Under the pieces are notes generated by a model. The model made no database searches. It saw nothing but the letters and a program-made list of their open reading frames with translations, and was not told the origin of the DNA. The position numbers and the translations under genes are program-made. Shown in pieces: positions 33,830-42,256 of a stretch of 49,637 bases of DNA. Source of the stretch: Alphaproteobacteria bacterium (lineage in GTDB: Bacteria > Pseudomonadota > Alphaproteobacteria > Bin95); NCBI GenBank assembly GCA_022822125.1, contig JAJECF010000020.1, positions 1 to 49,637 of the forward strand, given 5' to 3'. The first letter of the stretch is position 1. Each line of letters begins with the position of its first letter.

Positions 33830-33873
33830 TTGTCATGTTTTGTCATGTTCCTTATGAGAAGGATGTATATCCT
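33830..33873. promoter_or_regulatory. AT-rich region with two TTGTCATGTT tandem repeats and a small inverted repeat
   Basis: TTGTCATGTT is repeated exactly at 33830-33839 and 33840-33849, one helical turn apart, followed by AGGAT-gtat-ATCCT (33860-33873). The location, 127 nt upstream of the CoA-transferase start, and the low GC content suggest a promoter/operator region for the left-going operon. No convincing -35/-10 pair can be fixed. Confidence 0.4.
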
Positions 33874-33900
33874 ATAATCTGTTTGGGCATAAATCAGCCG

Positions 33901-34164
33901 TCAGTCTCCCTCTTTCTGCGCTGCTCCTGCGCCATTCCAGCGCAAAAACTTTTCGAAGACCTCGAACCTCCCCTCCATCCGCACGATGCGCTCCTTCAGG
34001 TCATCCACCTTGTTCGAAAGGGCGGCGACGCCCTGCCTAAACTCCTGAATTTTCTTCGTGAGTCGGCCTTCCAGCCTCGACTGACTCGTAACGATCAGCC
34101 CCGCAAGCCCCATTGCCACGAGCAGAATCGTGAGCATCTCCATGCTGATGACGCTGCCATCCAT
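33901..34164 (-). CDS. Small inner-membrane protein with cytoplasmic coiled coil (unknown function)
   Basis: An 87-aa protein: one hydrophobic helix at the N-terminus (MLTILLVAMGLAGLIV, near 10-25) followed by a charged amphipathic helix (about 28-78) with repeating Leu/Val/Ile, typical of a coiled coil ('KVDDLKERIVRMEGRFEVFEKF'-type heptads; shown in part). The ATG at 34164 is preceded by a plausible promoter (34194-34222), giving a short leader of about 23 nt. The base composition of the gene and flanks is lower in GC than the surroundings, which suggests acquisition. No family recognised; possibly a scaffold or membrane-anchored regulator subunit. Confidence 0.65.
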   Translation of the reverse strand: MDGSVISMEMLTILLVAMGLAGLIVTSQSRLEGRLTKKIQEFRQGVAALSNKVDDLKERIVRMEGRFEVFEKFLRWNGAGAAQKEGD

Positions 34165-34193
34165 GCCGATCAAGTCCCGGTCGCGGATGACTG

Positions 34194-34222
34194 TTTATAT
34201 TCTATATATGTTCCCTTCGAAA
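34194..34222 (-). promoter_or_regulatory. Candidate promoter of the 87-aa membrane protein
   Basis: On the minus strand, TATAAA (34194-34199) lies 17 nt downstream of TTTCGA (34217-34222). The inverted repeat at 34211-34227 overlaps the -35 element. The predicted transcription start is about 20 nt before the ATG at 34164. Confidence 0.45.
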
Positions 34223-34227
34223 GGGAA
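34211..34227. promoter_or_regulatory. Inverted repeat TTCCCTT-cga-AAGGGAA
   Basis: Perfect 7-nt arms with a 3-nt centre, lying 3 nt after the amidase stop codon (34231) and over the -35 region of the small membrane gene. There is no downstream T-run on either strand, so an operator is as likely as a terminator for the amidase operon. Confidence 0.45.
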
Positions 34228-34230
34228 ACC

Positions 34231-35481
34231 CTAATTTCCACCCCGGCGCCCGAACGCCCGGCTCGCCGCGACGAGCGCCGCTTCCCTGCCCGGCCCCGCT
34301 ATCGCCTGCAGGGCGAAGGGCAGGCCGTTCGCCATCCGCCCACAGGGGAAGGCGAGCGCGGGCAGGCCGGTGAAATTGGCGAAAGCGAGCAGTTCGGCCT
34401 GGTTGGCGGGCGCCTTGCGCGAGCGCGGGAACGGGCCGCAGGGCGCGACCGGCGCGACGATGACGGCCTCGCCGATGCGCTCCGCGGCATCCTCCCGGAT
34501 ACGCCGGAGCGTCTCGCGCGCCGCCGCCAGCCGCTCCGGCGCCAGCTTCGCGCCGTAGTCGAGAAAGCCGCGCAGCTCGTCCGACGCCTCCTCCGGCATG
34601 CCGAGCGCCGCAAAGGCTTCGGCCTCTATGACCAGCAGGCCAGCCTTGCGCGCCGCCGAAGCATCGTAACCCGGCCACTCCAGCGCCGGCAGGTCGAGCG
34701 CCGGCATGGCGTCGGCGACATCGGGCTCCAGCGCCACCCGGTCGAACGCCGCCAGCCGCACCGGATGCCAATTCCCCTCCGGCGCCGCCGGCCGGCCCGC
34801 CATGACCTCCAGCAGCGCCAGAGCATCCTCCGCCGTGCCGGCGAGCGGCCCCACATGGTCGAGGCTCGGCGCGAGCGGCGCGACGCCTTCCAGGGGCACG
34901 AGACCCCGGGTCGGCTTCAGGCCGAAACAGCCGCAATAGGCTGCCGGCAGGCGCACGGAGCCCATTGTGTCGGAGCCGAGCGCAGCAGCCGCCAGCCCGG
35001 CCGCCACCGCCGCGCCCGAGCCGCCGCTGGAGCCGCCCGCCGTCCAGCCCTCGCGGTGCGGATTGTGGGTCATGCCCCAATGCGGGTTGAAAGTGGTGGT
35101 GCCGAAGGCCGCCTCATGCAGATTGGTCTTGCCGAGCAGCACAGCGCCCGCGTCCCGGAGCCGCGCGACGACAGGCGCGTCCATCTCCGCGATCCTGCCG
35201 CCCGGCAGGCCGTTCGCGGTCGCAATGCCGGCCATGTCGATATTGTCTTTCACCGCAATGGGCGCGCCGTCGATGGCGGAAGCCGGCCGGCCCGCGCGCC
35301 AGCGCGCCGCAGAGGCTGCCGCCGCCTCGCGCGCGCTTTGGGCCGTGACGGTGACATAGGCGTTGAGCCGGGGGTTCTCCTGCTCGATCCGGTCGAGATA
35401 CGCCTCCGTTACCGAAACCGGATCGAGCCTGCCGGCAGCGTAGCCTTCGCGGAGTTCGGACAGGGACAACTCGGTGCTCAT
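34231..35481 (-). CDS. Amidase (amidase signature family)
   Basis: A 416-aa amidase. Triad residues: Lys78 in IAVKDN, cis-Ser near 152 in GGSSGGSG, and the nucleophile Ser175 in SDTMGSVRLP (Met replaces the usual Gly before Ser's neighbour). It is somewhat shorter than most family members and lacks a signal peptide. It is the last gene of a four-gene operon; its ATG overlaps the MFS stop by 4 nt (ATGA at 35478-35481). It probably hydrolyses an amide taken up by the MFS or made by the deacetylase/ligase pathway. Confidence 0.92.
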   Translation of the reverse strand: MSTELSLSELREGYAAGRLDPVSVTEAYLDRIEQENPRLNAYVTVTAQSAREAAAASAARWRAGRPASAIDGAPIAVKDNIDMAGIATANGLPGGRIAEMDAPVVARLRDAGAVLLGKTNLHEAAFGTTTFNPHWGMTHNPHREGWTAGGSSGGSGAAVAAGLAAAALGSDTMGSVRLPAAYCGCFGLKPTRGLVPLEGVAPLAPSLDHVGPLAGTAEDALALLEVMAGRPAAPEGNWHPVRLAAFDRVALEPDVADAMPALDLPALEWPGYDASAARKAGLLVIEAEAFAALGMPEEASDELRGFLDYGAKLAPERLAAARETLRRIREDAAERIGEAVIVAPVAPCGPFPRSRKAPANQAELLAFANFTGLPALAFPCGRMANGLPFALQAIAGPGREAALVAASRAFGRRGGN

Positions 35482-36740
35482 CGCGCGGTCTCGCGGCTTC
35501 GTTGCCGGCGACCGTGCCACAGCACCAGGAGGCTTGCCAGCGCGTGCAACCCGGTGAGGACCAGCAGCGGCCAGACATAGGCGCCGGTCGCATCGAAGAG
35601 CCAGCCGCCGGCGGCGGTCGCGAGACTCGCCATGACGAACATGGCCGCCGCCGTCATTCCATAGGCCGTGCCGTAGCCCTCCTGCCCGAAGCTGTCCACC
35701 AGCAGCAGCGGCGGCAGCATCACGATGCAGCCTATGACGAAACCCGCAACGGCGGAGGCCGCGAACAGCAGGAGGGGCGGTTCTCCGGCAAGCAGCAGCA
35801 GCAATCCGAGCGCCTGGACCAGGTAGCAGCCGGCCGCCAGGACCGGCAGGGAGAAGCGGCCGCTCAATGCGCCCAGCGCGAACCGGCCCGCGGCAGCGCT
35901 CAATGCGGCAATGCTGACCGCAAATGCCGCCCCGGACAGCCCCAGAGCGCCCTGCAGAAGCGGTATCTGGTGCATCAGGAAGCCGACCTGCGCGCCGAGC
36001 GACAGGCTGCAGGCCGCCGTGACGAGCCAGAACCGGACATCGCGCAAAAACCGCGCCGGCGGCGGCTTGTTCCGCACGCCGGCGGCGGGGGCCGCGCCCA
36101 GCTCCCTCGCGGCTTCCCCGCCCCCGGGGGAGCGAATAGCGAAAAGCGCGACCGGCAACACCGAGAGGACAAGCGCTGCGCCGATGCCCGTCATGGCGGG
36201 GCCGAACCCGTATCGGGCGGAGAGCCACGCCATCAGCGGCGGCATGACCGCGCCGCCGGCGCTCGCCCCGGTGAGCGCGATGCCGAGAGCGAGACCGAGG
36301 CGGCGCCGGAACCACGGCACCAGGGCGGCGCTGACCGCCATGGCCGCCAGGCCGGGATAGGCGCTGCCCATGAGCGCGAAGATCGCGAAAAGCTGCCAGC
36401 GCGCTTCGAGGAGCCCGGCCTGAAATGCCGCCAGCGCAAGGCAGCCTGCCGCCATGGCGAGCGCGCCGTAAATAACGGCCGGGCGCGCGCCGAACCGGTC
36501 GGTGATCCGCCCCAGTACGAGGCTGGCGCCCACATTGGCGAGCCAGAACCCGGCAACGACGCTCGACAGCACGGAAACCGGCCAGCCGGTCGAGCGGCCG
36601 AGCACCACCATGTAGAAGCCATGGCCGTAAAACCCCACGCCCCAGGCGTAGAACGCCATGACGAAACCGCCCGCCGCCACCCACCAGCCGCGATAGATGC
36701 CGAGAGCGGCGCCGTCCTCCGACTGCGGAGCGAATGTCAC
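35478..36740 (-). CDS. MFS transporter (monocarboxylate/OFA-like)
   Basis: A 420-aa, 12-segment transporter. The N-terminal 'YRGWWVAAGGFVMAFYAWGVGFYGHGFY' features (near 16-43; parts shown) and 'GRITDRFGARPAVIYG' loop 2-3 motif are characteristic of OFA/MCT-like MFS that move monocarboxylates. A polar central loop (about 208-240) separates the halves. Both ends of the gene overlap neighbours by 4 nt (35478-35481 and 36737-36740). It presumably imports the acid activated by the neighbouring ligase. Confidence 0.9.
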   Translation of the reverse strand: MTFAPQSEDGAALGIYRGWWVAAGGFVMAFYAWGVGFYGHGFYMVVLGRSTGWPVSVLSSVVAGFWLANVGASLVLGRITDRFGARPAVIYGALAMAAGCLALAAFQAGLLEARWQLFAIFALMGSAYPGLAAMAVSAALVPWFRRRLGLALGIALTGASAGGAVMPPLMAWLSARYGFGPAMTGIGAALVLSVLPVALFAIRSPGGGEAARELGAAPAAGVRNKPPPARFLRDVRFWLVTAACSLSLGAQVGFLMHQIPLLQGALGLSGAAFAVSIAALSAAAGRFALGALSGRFSLPVLAAGCYLVQALGLLLLLAGEPPLLLFAASAVAGFVIGCIVMLPPLLLVDSFGQEGYGTAYGMTAAAMFVMASLATAAGGWLFDATGAYVWPLLVLTGLHALASLLVLWHGRRQRSRETAR

Positions 36741-38089
36741 CGCTCGTCGATCAGTCTCAGGGGCTTTTGCCGTTCGTTGATCTGCGTGAGCGCGGCCGTG
36801 CCGCCGGGCTCGACGAGCTCGACAGCGACCTGCACCCCGAGGCCCCGCTTCAGGCGTTCGGCCGCCTTCTCCGCCAACCGTCCGCTCAGCTCGCGCGCTT
36901 CGGCGATGACCGCCATCTCCTCGCGGCCGCCGGACCGGAACACCCGGCAGACATATTCGCCCGTCAGCGCCTCGAACTCTTCGAGAAGTGCGCCGATTGC
37001 CGTCGGGTAAACATTGATGCCGCGCAGTTTCACCATGTTGTCCGACCGGCCCTCGAACCCCGACATGCGGCGGAAATTGATGCCGGAAGCGGGATCGGGC
37101 GCGGACAGCGTCGTCAGGTCCTTGGTGTCGAAGCGCACGATGGGATAGATGCCGGTCTTGAACAGCACGGTCGCGCAGAGATTGCCGGCATATCCGTCCT
37201 CGACCGGCTCTCCGGTCTCCGGGTCGAGCGCCTCCACGACATGCGCATCCTCGAAAATATGCAGGCCGTTGAGGCTCGGGCTTTCCGCGGCGATGACGCC
37301 GGTGTCGCCGACCCCGTACCAGTCATAGACCCCGGCCCCGCCCCAGGCGTCGGAAACCGCCTGCCGATCGCCGCGCCCGAAATGGCCGAGGACGAGGCGG
37401 AGGGGAATCTTCAGCCCCTTCTTCAGCGCAGTCTCGGCCAGGTGGCGGACATAATCGGCGAAGCCGACCAGCACCGTTGCGCCCAGCCGCGCCATGGTCT
37501 CGACCTGCTGCTCCGAAGGCATGTCACGTCCGGTCCCGGCCGGCACGAACAGCGCGTCGGTGAAATGCGTCACCGCCTCGCGAACATAATGGCCGCCATT
37601 GACCGTGCCGAAGCCGTAAACGGAATGGACGATATCGTCGTCGCGCAGCCCCATCATGCGATAGGCGCGGGCCAGCAGCAGGTTCTGGATTTCGCGGTCC
37701 TCGGCCCCGTAGAACAGCGGCTGCGGCAGGCCCGTCGTTCCGGAGGTGGTGTGAAACACAGCGAATGAATTACGAGCGTCACGCCCGTCGAAACTCCCGA
37801 AGGGCGGGGCTTCGGCCACGCTCGCCATCAGGTCGTCCTTGGAGAAGGACGGTATGGAAGCGAGGTCGTCGAGGCCGGAGATGTCGCCCGGCTCCAGCCC
37901 CGCCGCAGCCCACCGGTCCCGGTAGAACGGCACCTGCCAGGCGCGCGCCATAACCCGGGCGAAACGCCGCTCCTGCAGCGCCCGGAGCGCATCGCGGGAC
38001 AGCGCCGCCGGCCCCTCGAGAAAGGCCCGGCCCATCGGGTAGTCACGGAGCATGGCCGGCACATCGAGCCGGCTGAACAGGCCGCTCAC
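36737..38089 (-). CDS. Phenylacetate-CoA ligase-family adenylate-forming enzyme
   Basis: A 450-aa PaaK-like ligase. The N-terminal 'ARAWQVPFYRDRWAAAGLEPGDI' region fits PaaK ('vPfYr..w...G'). The P-loop is TTSGTTGLPQ (near 114-123), with Leu where Lys is common. 'YDWYGVGDTGVIAAE' (near 255-269), 'VRFDTKDLT' (near 318) and 'GRSDNMVKLRGINVYP' (near 348-363) are the adenylate and CoA-binding regions. It is coupled at both ends by 4-nt overlaps with the deacetylase and MFS genes. The acid substrate is probably aromatic or small; assignment to phenylacetate itself is not justified. Confidence 0.88.
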   Translation of the reverse strand: MSGLFSRLDVPAMLRDYPMGRAFLEGPAALSRDALRALQERRFARVMARAWQVPFYRDRWAAAGLEPGDISGLDDLASIPSFSKDDLMASVAEAPPFGSFDGRDARNSFAVFHTTSGTTGLPQPLFYGAEDREIQNLLLARAYRMMGLRDDDIVHSVYGFGTVNGGHYVREAVTHFTDALFVPAGTGRDMPSEQQVETMARLGATVLVGFADYVRHLAETALKKGLKIPLRLVLGHFGRGDRQAVSDAWGGAGVYDWYGVGDTGVIAAESPSLNGLHIFEDAHVVEALDPETGEPVEDGYAGNLCATVLFKTGIYPIVRFDTKDLTTLSAPDPASGINFRRMSGFEGRSDNMVKLRGINVYPTAIGALLEEFEALTGEYVCRVFRSGGREEMAVIAEARELSGRLAEKAAERLKRGLGVQVAVELVEPGGTAALTQINERQKPLRLIDER

Positions 38090-38940
38090 GGCAGGCAGCC
38101 CGCTATGTCCCGCCGGAGCGCGACCCAGACGCCCTCATGCCCCAGCGCATGATCGAGGAAACGCTCCAGATAACCGATGCGGCCGGGGCGCCCGATAATG
38201 CGAAGATGGACGCCGAGGCTCATCATCTTCGGCGCGCCCTCCGCGCCCTCTCGGTAAAGCCGGTCGAAGCTCTCCCGCGCGTAATCCAGCCAGTGCGCCG
38301 GCGTATAGGCGGGGTCGGTCCACATCTTCATGTCGTTGGTATCGAGCGCGTAGGGCACGACGGCGATCCGGCCCGCCGGCTCCTCATGCCAGAACGGCAG
38401 GTCGTCGGAATAGTCGTCCATATGGTAGGCGAAGCCTTCCTCGATCAGCAGCCGCCGCGTGTTGTCGGTCAGCAGATAGCGCGACAGCCAGCCGCTCGGC
38501 CGCGCCCCGGTCGTCCGCTCTATGGAGGCGGCGGCGTCCCTTATGAAGGCCCGCTCCTGCGTCTCGTCCATGCGGAACTGATGCACCCAGCGATGACCGT
38601 GCGCGCAGACCTCGTGGCCGCCCGCCGCGATACTTGCCGCGAGATCCGGCGCCCGCTCCAGCGCCATCGCGGCCGCGGTGAAGGTCGCCTTCAGCCCGCG
38701 CTCCTCCAGCAGCCGCATCACCCTGGGCGCGCCCGCTCTGATGCCATAGGCGTAATTGCTTTCATTGCCGTAATTGCGGACCGCCCGCCTCGGGCTGGCG
38801 CCGAGTTCGTCCACGGGCTCCGGATAGGGGTCGCCGTCGTCGATGCGCGCTTCCGCGCCCTCCTCGACATTCACCACCAGGGAGAGCGCAATCCGCGCTC
38901 CGCCCGGCCAGGGCGCGCGCCGCCAGTCGCTGTCATTCAT
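38086..38940 (-). CDS. Polysaccharide deacetylase-like (NodB/PuuE-allantoinase type) hydrolase
   Basis: A 284-aa NodB-fold protein. Motif 1 is VNVEEG instead of TFDDG, as in PuuE-type allantoinases, motif 2 is HGHRWVHQ (near 139-146) with the metal His residues, and 'GWLSRYLLTDNTRRLL' (near 176-191) is motif 3. ATG at 38940 has GGAGAGG about 10 nt upstream. First gene of the 38940-34231 operon; its stop overlaps the PaaK-like ligase start (ATGA). Cleavage of a C-N amide bond in a small molecule fits better than chitin or peptidoglycan because no signal peptide is present. A more distant relative lies at 48341. Confidence 0.88.
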   Translation of the reverse strand: MNDSDWRRAPWPGGARIALSLVVNVEEGAEARIDDGDPYPEPVDELGASPRRAVRNYGNESNYAYGIRAGAPRVMRLLEERGLKATFTAAAMALERAPDLAASIAAGGHEVCAHGHRWVHQFRMDETQERAFIRDAAASIERTTGARPSGWLSRYLLTDNTRRLLIEEGFAYHMDDYSDDLPFWHEEPAGRIAVVPYALDTNDMKMWTDPAYTPAHWLDYARESFDRLYREGAEGAPKMMSLGVHLRIIGRPGRIGYLERFLDHALGHEGVWVALRRDIAGCLP

Positions 38941-39034
38941 CCCCGTCGCCTCTCCGCCGCCCTCGCTTCGCGCGCCGTCCGTGCTAGGGTTCCACGGGCG
39001 CGATACCCGCGCAGCATAGAATAAATCGTCTCCG

Positions 39035-40102
39035 ATGGCCGAAATCCCCCTCAAGAAACGCCGCAGGCCTTACATTTATCTGCTGTTGGCCCTGCCGGTG
39101 GCGCTGATCGCCGTGGGCGTCAACGAAGCGATCCACTGGTGGCGCAATGTCTATGAGCCCGACGCCCGGGTCGCGGCGGATTTCACCCTGCTCTCTTCCA
39201 GCGTCAATGCCCGCATCGCGGCGATCCGGGTCCGGAAGGGCGATGTCGTCGAACAGGGGGCGCCGCTTGCCGACATGGACGATGTCGTCGCCGCGCTCGA
39301 TCTCCGCGCGCTCGAGGCCGAACTCGAAAAGCAGAAGGCGCAGCGCGGCCAGGTGGAAGCGGAGCTGGCGCTCTTCAAGTCGGAGCTGGCCGACAAGATC
39401 GCCACCGTGGAGGAGACCGTCCGGCTGCTGCGCCTGGAGCTTGCGACGCTGGAGCGCCGCAAGCAGATCGCGGAGGACAATCTCAAGCGGAACAGGCGGC
39501 TCGGCCGCGATGTCGTGCCGCAACGGCGCATCGACGAGGCGCGCGACGAGTTGCTGGAGATGGAAAGCAAGCTTCGCGACATCCAGACCCGCATCGCCAT
39601 GAACCTGAGAGAGGCCGAGGAACTTGCCGGCACCGCCGGCCGCGAACGGCTGTTCCAGACCCGGCTCGCCGTCATCGACCGGGACATCGACAGGACCGCC
39701 GTCGAGGTCGAGCAGGCGAGGCGCCGGCTGGAGGACATGCATATCCGCGCGCCGGTCCGCGCCGTCATCGACGATGTGCATGTCAATCCGGGCGCCTATG
39801 TCGAGGACGGCGACCCGGTATTCCTGATCCACGATCCCGACCGCGTGTGGATCGAGGCCGATATCGACGAGTCCGACATTCGCCATATCCAGCCCGGGCA
39901 GGCGGTCGCCATCGATTTCGACGCCTGGCCGGACGAGACGCTGGAGGGGCGCGTCAGGGCGGTCGGGCGCACGACCGTCAACGGAAGCGAGCCGAACGGC
40001 CGCGGCGGCGCGAGCAGGATCCCGGTCTTCATCGATATTCCGGCGGTGGAGAAGACCGTCTGGCCGGGAATGCGCGCCGCGGTCAATATCCGCATACGCT
40101 GA
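39035..40102 (+). CDS. HlyD/EmrA-type membrane fusion (periplasmic adaptor) protein
   Basis: A 355-aa adaptor. One N-terminal membrane helix (about 12-32) follows a basic KKRRR stretch. The split lipoyl motif flanks a long coiled coil (residues about 88-215, rich in Glu, Arg, Leu), and the beta-barrel 'YVEDGDPVFLIHDPDRVWIEADID' region (about 250-275) follows. It anchors in the inner membrane and bridges to an outer-membrane channel. It overlaps the MFS gene at its stop by one nucleotide (TGATG), so the two form an efflux pair; no TolC-like gene is in the window. Substrate is unknown. Confidence 0.9.
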   Translation: MAEIPLKKRRRPYIYLLLALPVALIAVGVNEAIHWWRNVYEPDARVAADFTLLSSSVNARIAAIRVRKGDVVEQGAPLADMDDVVAALDLRALEAELEKQKAQRGQVEAELALFKSELADKIATVEETVRLLRLELATLERRKQIAEDNLKRNRRLGRDVVPQRRIDEARDELLEMESKLRDIQTRIAMNLREAEELAGTAGRERLFQTRLAVIDRDIDRTAVEVEQARRRLEDMHIRAPVRAVIDDVHVNPGAYVEDGDPVFLIHDPDRVWIEADIDESDIRHIQPGQAVAIDFDAWPDETLEGRVRAVGRTTVNGSEPNGRGGASRIPVFIDIPAVEKTVWPGMRAAVNIRIR

Positions 40103-41463
40103 TGGACCTCGCGCGCTTCAGCCCGCGCACGATCATGGCGGCGGCGACGGTCGCCATGCTGGTCCAGCAGGCCTTCTCCTATGTCTGCCAGATCGCGCTG
40201 CCGATCCTGGCCGACCAGATCGCCGAGGATTTCGGTATCTCGCGGGCCTGGCTCGGCTTCTACCTCTTTCTCCAGAATGTGGCGGCAATCGTCGCCGCGG
40301 TCGGCTGCGGCGGGTTCATCCTGCGCTATGGCCCGTTGCGGGTGAGCCAGTTCGCCCTGCTTCTGATGGGCTCGAGCCTGCTGGTGACGGCATCGGCGCA
40401 GCTCTGGCTGTTCCCCCTCGGCGCGCTTCTGCTGGGCGCGGCCTCCGTTTCGACGCCCGCCAGTTCGCATATTCTGGCGCGGGTGACGCCTCTCAGGCTC
40501 GCGCCGCTGGTCTTCTCGATCAAGCAGACCGGCGTGCCGGTCGGCGCCCTTATCGGAGGCCTGCTGATACCCTTCCTGCTCGGGCTGGCCTTCTATGCGG
40601 ACACGTTCGGCATGTCGGTCCGGCTCGGACCTTACGGCGCCGCGTTCGTCACCTGCCTGATCGTCTTCGCCGTGATGGTTTCGCTGGAGCCGGTGCGGAG
40701 CTATTTCGACGCCGACCGCCGGCCCGACACGAAAATCGCCTTCGGAGACCTGCCGGCAACGCTGAAGACGGTGCTCGCCATCCGCCCGCTGCGCGACCTG
40801 TCCTTCGCGGCCTTCGCCTTCGGCGGCCTGCAATCGCTTTTCTCCGGCTTCTTCATCCTCTTTCTCATCGACGGGCTGGACTACTCGGAAGCCGAGGCCG
40901 GGTCCGCCTTCGCCATCGCATCCTTCTCCGCCGTCTGGGCGCGGATCCTCTGGGGCGCGCTTGGCGGCGGCGCCGTGTCGCCGCGCATCATCATGGCGGG
41001 GATCGGGCTGGTGGCCGGGCTGTCGGCGGTCGCGACCGCGCTCTACGGCGCCGAGTGGACCTTCTGGGAAATCACGGCCGTCGCCGTCGTCTTCAACATG
41101 ACGGCGCTAAGCTGGCACGGCATCCTGCTGGCGGAGACCGCGCGCCTTGCGCCGGAAGGCCAGGTCGGCGGCGTTACCGGCGGCGTGCTGGCCTTCACCT
41201 CCATCGCCATGATGATCTATCCGGCCATCTATGGCGGACTGCTCGCCTGGACAGGCTCCTACGGGATCGGCTTCGTCCTGGGCGCGGTGCCCTCCTTCGT
41301 CGCCTTCGTCATATTCGTCAACCCGCCCGTGGACAGCGCATGGACCCGTCTCACCGCGCGGTTCGCCCGGCGGCTGCTCACATGGCGGGCGCTGGGCCGC
41401 GCCGGGGCCGTGGCTGCGCTCGGCTCGGCGCTTGGCGTCGCGCTCAACGCCGCTGGCTGGTGA
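40102..41463 (+). CDS. MFS transporter paired with HlyD adaptor
   Basis: A 453-aa protein with about 12 predicted membrane segments. 'LPILADQIAEDFGISRAWLGFYLFLQN' features (about 33-60; parts shown) and 'SIKQTGVPVGALIGG' (about 140-154) are typical of MFS with a motif C-like helix 5. It lacks the two extra helices of EmrB (14 TMS), which makes the pairing with an EmrA-like adaptor less usual. Start ATG shares a base with the adaptor stop. Its 3' end overlaps the convergent hydrolase gene by 20 nt. Confidence 0.88.
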   Translation: MDLARFSPRTIMAAATVAMLVQQAFSYVCQIALPILADQIAEDFGISRAWLGFYLFLQNVAAIVAAVGCGGFILRYGPLRVSQFALLLMGSSLLVTASAQLWLFPLGALLLGAASVSTPASSHILARVTPLRLAPLVFSIKQTGVPVGALIGGLLIPFLLGLAFYADTFGMSVRLGPYGAAFVTCLIVFAVMVSLEPVRSYFDADRRPDTKIAFGDLPATLKTVLAIRPLRDLSFAAFAFGGLQSLFSGFFILFLIDGLDYSEAEAGSAFAIASFSAVWARILWGALGGGAVSPRIIMAGIGLVAGLSAVATALYGAEWTFWEITAVAVVFNMTALSWHGILLAETARLAPEGQVGGVTGGVLAFTSIAMMIYPAIYGGLLAWTGSYGIGFVLGAVPSFVAFVIFVNPPVDSAWTRLTARFARRLLTWRALGRAGAVAALGSALGVALNAAGW

Positions 41464-42256
41464 CCCGGTCGAGGAAAGACAGAAGCGGCGCGTTGAAAGC
41501 GGCGGGCGCCTCGACATTGGAGAAATGCCGGAGCCCCGGCAGCATGGCCAGTTCGGCCCCGGCAATGCCGTCGCGGAGCTCCTCGGCGCGGCCGGGCGGC
41601 GTTACCGGGTCGTCGCCGGCGCCCAGCACCAGGACCGGACAGGAGATGCGGTCCAGCCGGTCCAGATAGTCGAGCTCCGCAACGGCCGATGTCCCGGCCA
41701 GATAGCCGGTAATGTCGGTCGCGGTGAACGCATCGCGGACGGCCGCATAGTCCGGCCCGGCGGCGTCGGCGAAGGCATCCGAGAACCACAGCTTGTGGGT
41801 CATGTCCCACACCGGCGCCATGCCCGAAGCCCGGACGACCGCCTGGCGTTCGACGACCCATTGGCGGTACCAGGGCGTCGCGCGGGCCATGGTGTTGCAG
41901 AGCACGGCGGCACGCACGCGGTCGGGATGGCCGATGGCGACGCCCTGCCCGATCATGCCGCCGGTGGAAATGCCGATCCAGATCACCCGGTCGATCCCGA
42001 GCGCGTCCATCACGCCCACAGCGTCGCAGACGAAACCGTCGAGCGAATAGGGTCCTTCCGGCGCGTCGCTCGCGCCATGGCCGCGCCAGTCATAGAGCAG
42101 CAGCCGGTAGCGCCCGGCGAGCGCCGGGACCTGCCGGTCCCAGATGCGGTGGCTAGTGCCCATGGCGTGCGCCATCATCGCCACCGGCGCGCCGGCTGGC
42201 CCTTCCCAGCGGTAGAAGAAGCGGTTGCCGCCAGCCTCGACATATCCCTCCGTCAT
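41444..42256 (-). CDS. Alpha/beta hydrolase (3-oxoadipate enol-lactonase-like)
   Basis: A 270-aa hydrolase with nucleophile Ser97 in GISTGG, Asp215/216 in GAGDDPVTPP and His244 in LRHFSN, completing the triad. The oxyanion strand 'HAMGTSHRIWD' is near 30-40. The pattern and length resemble PcaD. ATG at 42256 overlaps the stop of the enolase-superfamily gene by 4 nt (ATGA), so the two are coupled. Hydrolysis of a lactone or ester made by a muconate-lactonising-like enzyme is consistent, but not shown. The 3' end overlaps the MFS gene on the other strand by 20 nt. Confidence 0.9.
   Translation of the reverse strand: MTEGYVEAGGNRFFYRWEGPAGAPVAMMAHAMGTSHRIWDRQVPALAGRYRLLLYDWRGHGASDAPEGPYSLDGFVCDAVGVMDALGIDRVIWIGISTGGMIGQGVAIGHPDRVRAAVLCNTMARATPWYRQWVVERQAVVRASGMAPVWDMTHKLWFSDAFADAAGPDYAAVRDAFTATDITGYLAGTSAVAELDYLDRLDRISCPVLVLGAGDDPVTPPGRAEELRDGIAGAELAMLPGLRHFSNVEAPAAFNAPLLSFLDRVTSQRR

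Noticed and set aside
33873..33878. TATAAT on the plus strand as a promoter
   Set aside because: The nearest TTGTCA lies 27 nt upstream, too far, and no plus-strand gene follows.
33811..35580. 589-codon frame on the plus strand
   Set aside because: Antisense to the amidase and to the 87-aa gene; composition is Arg-rich without domain features.
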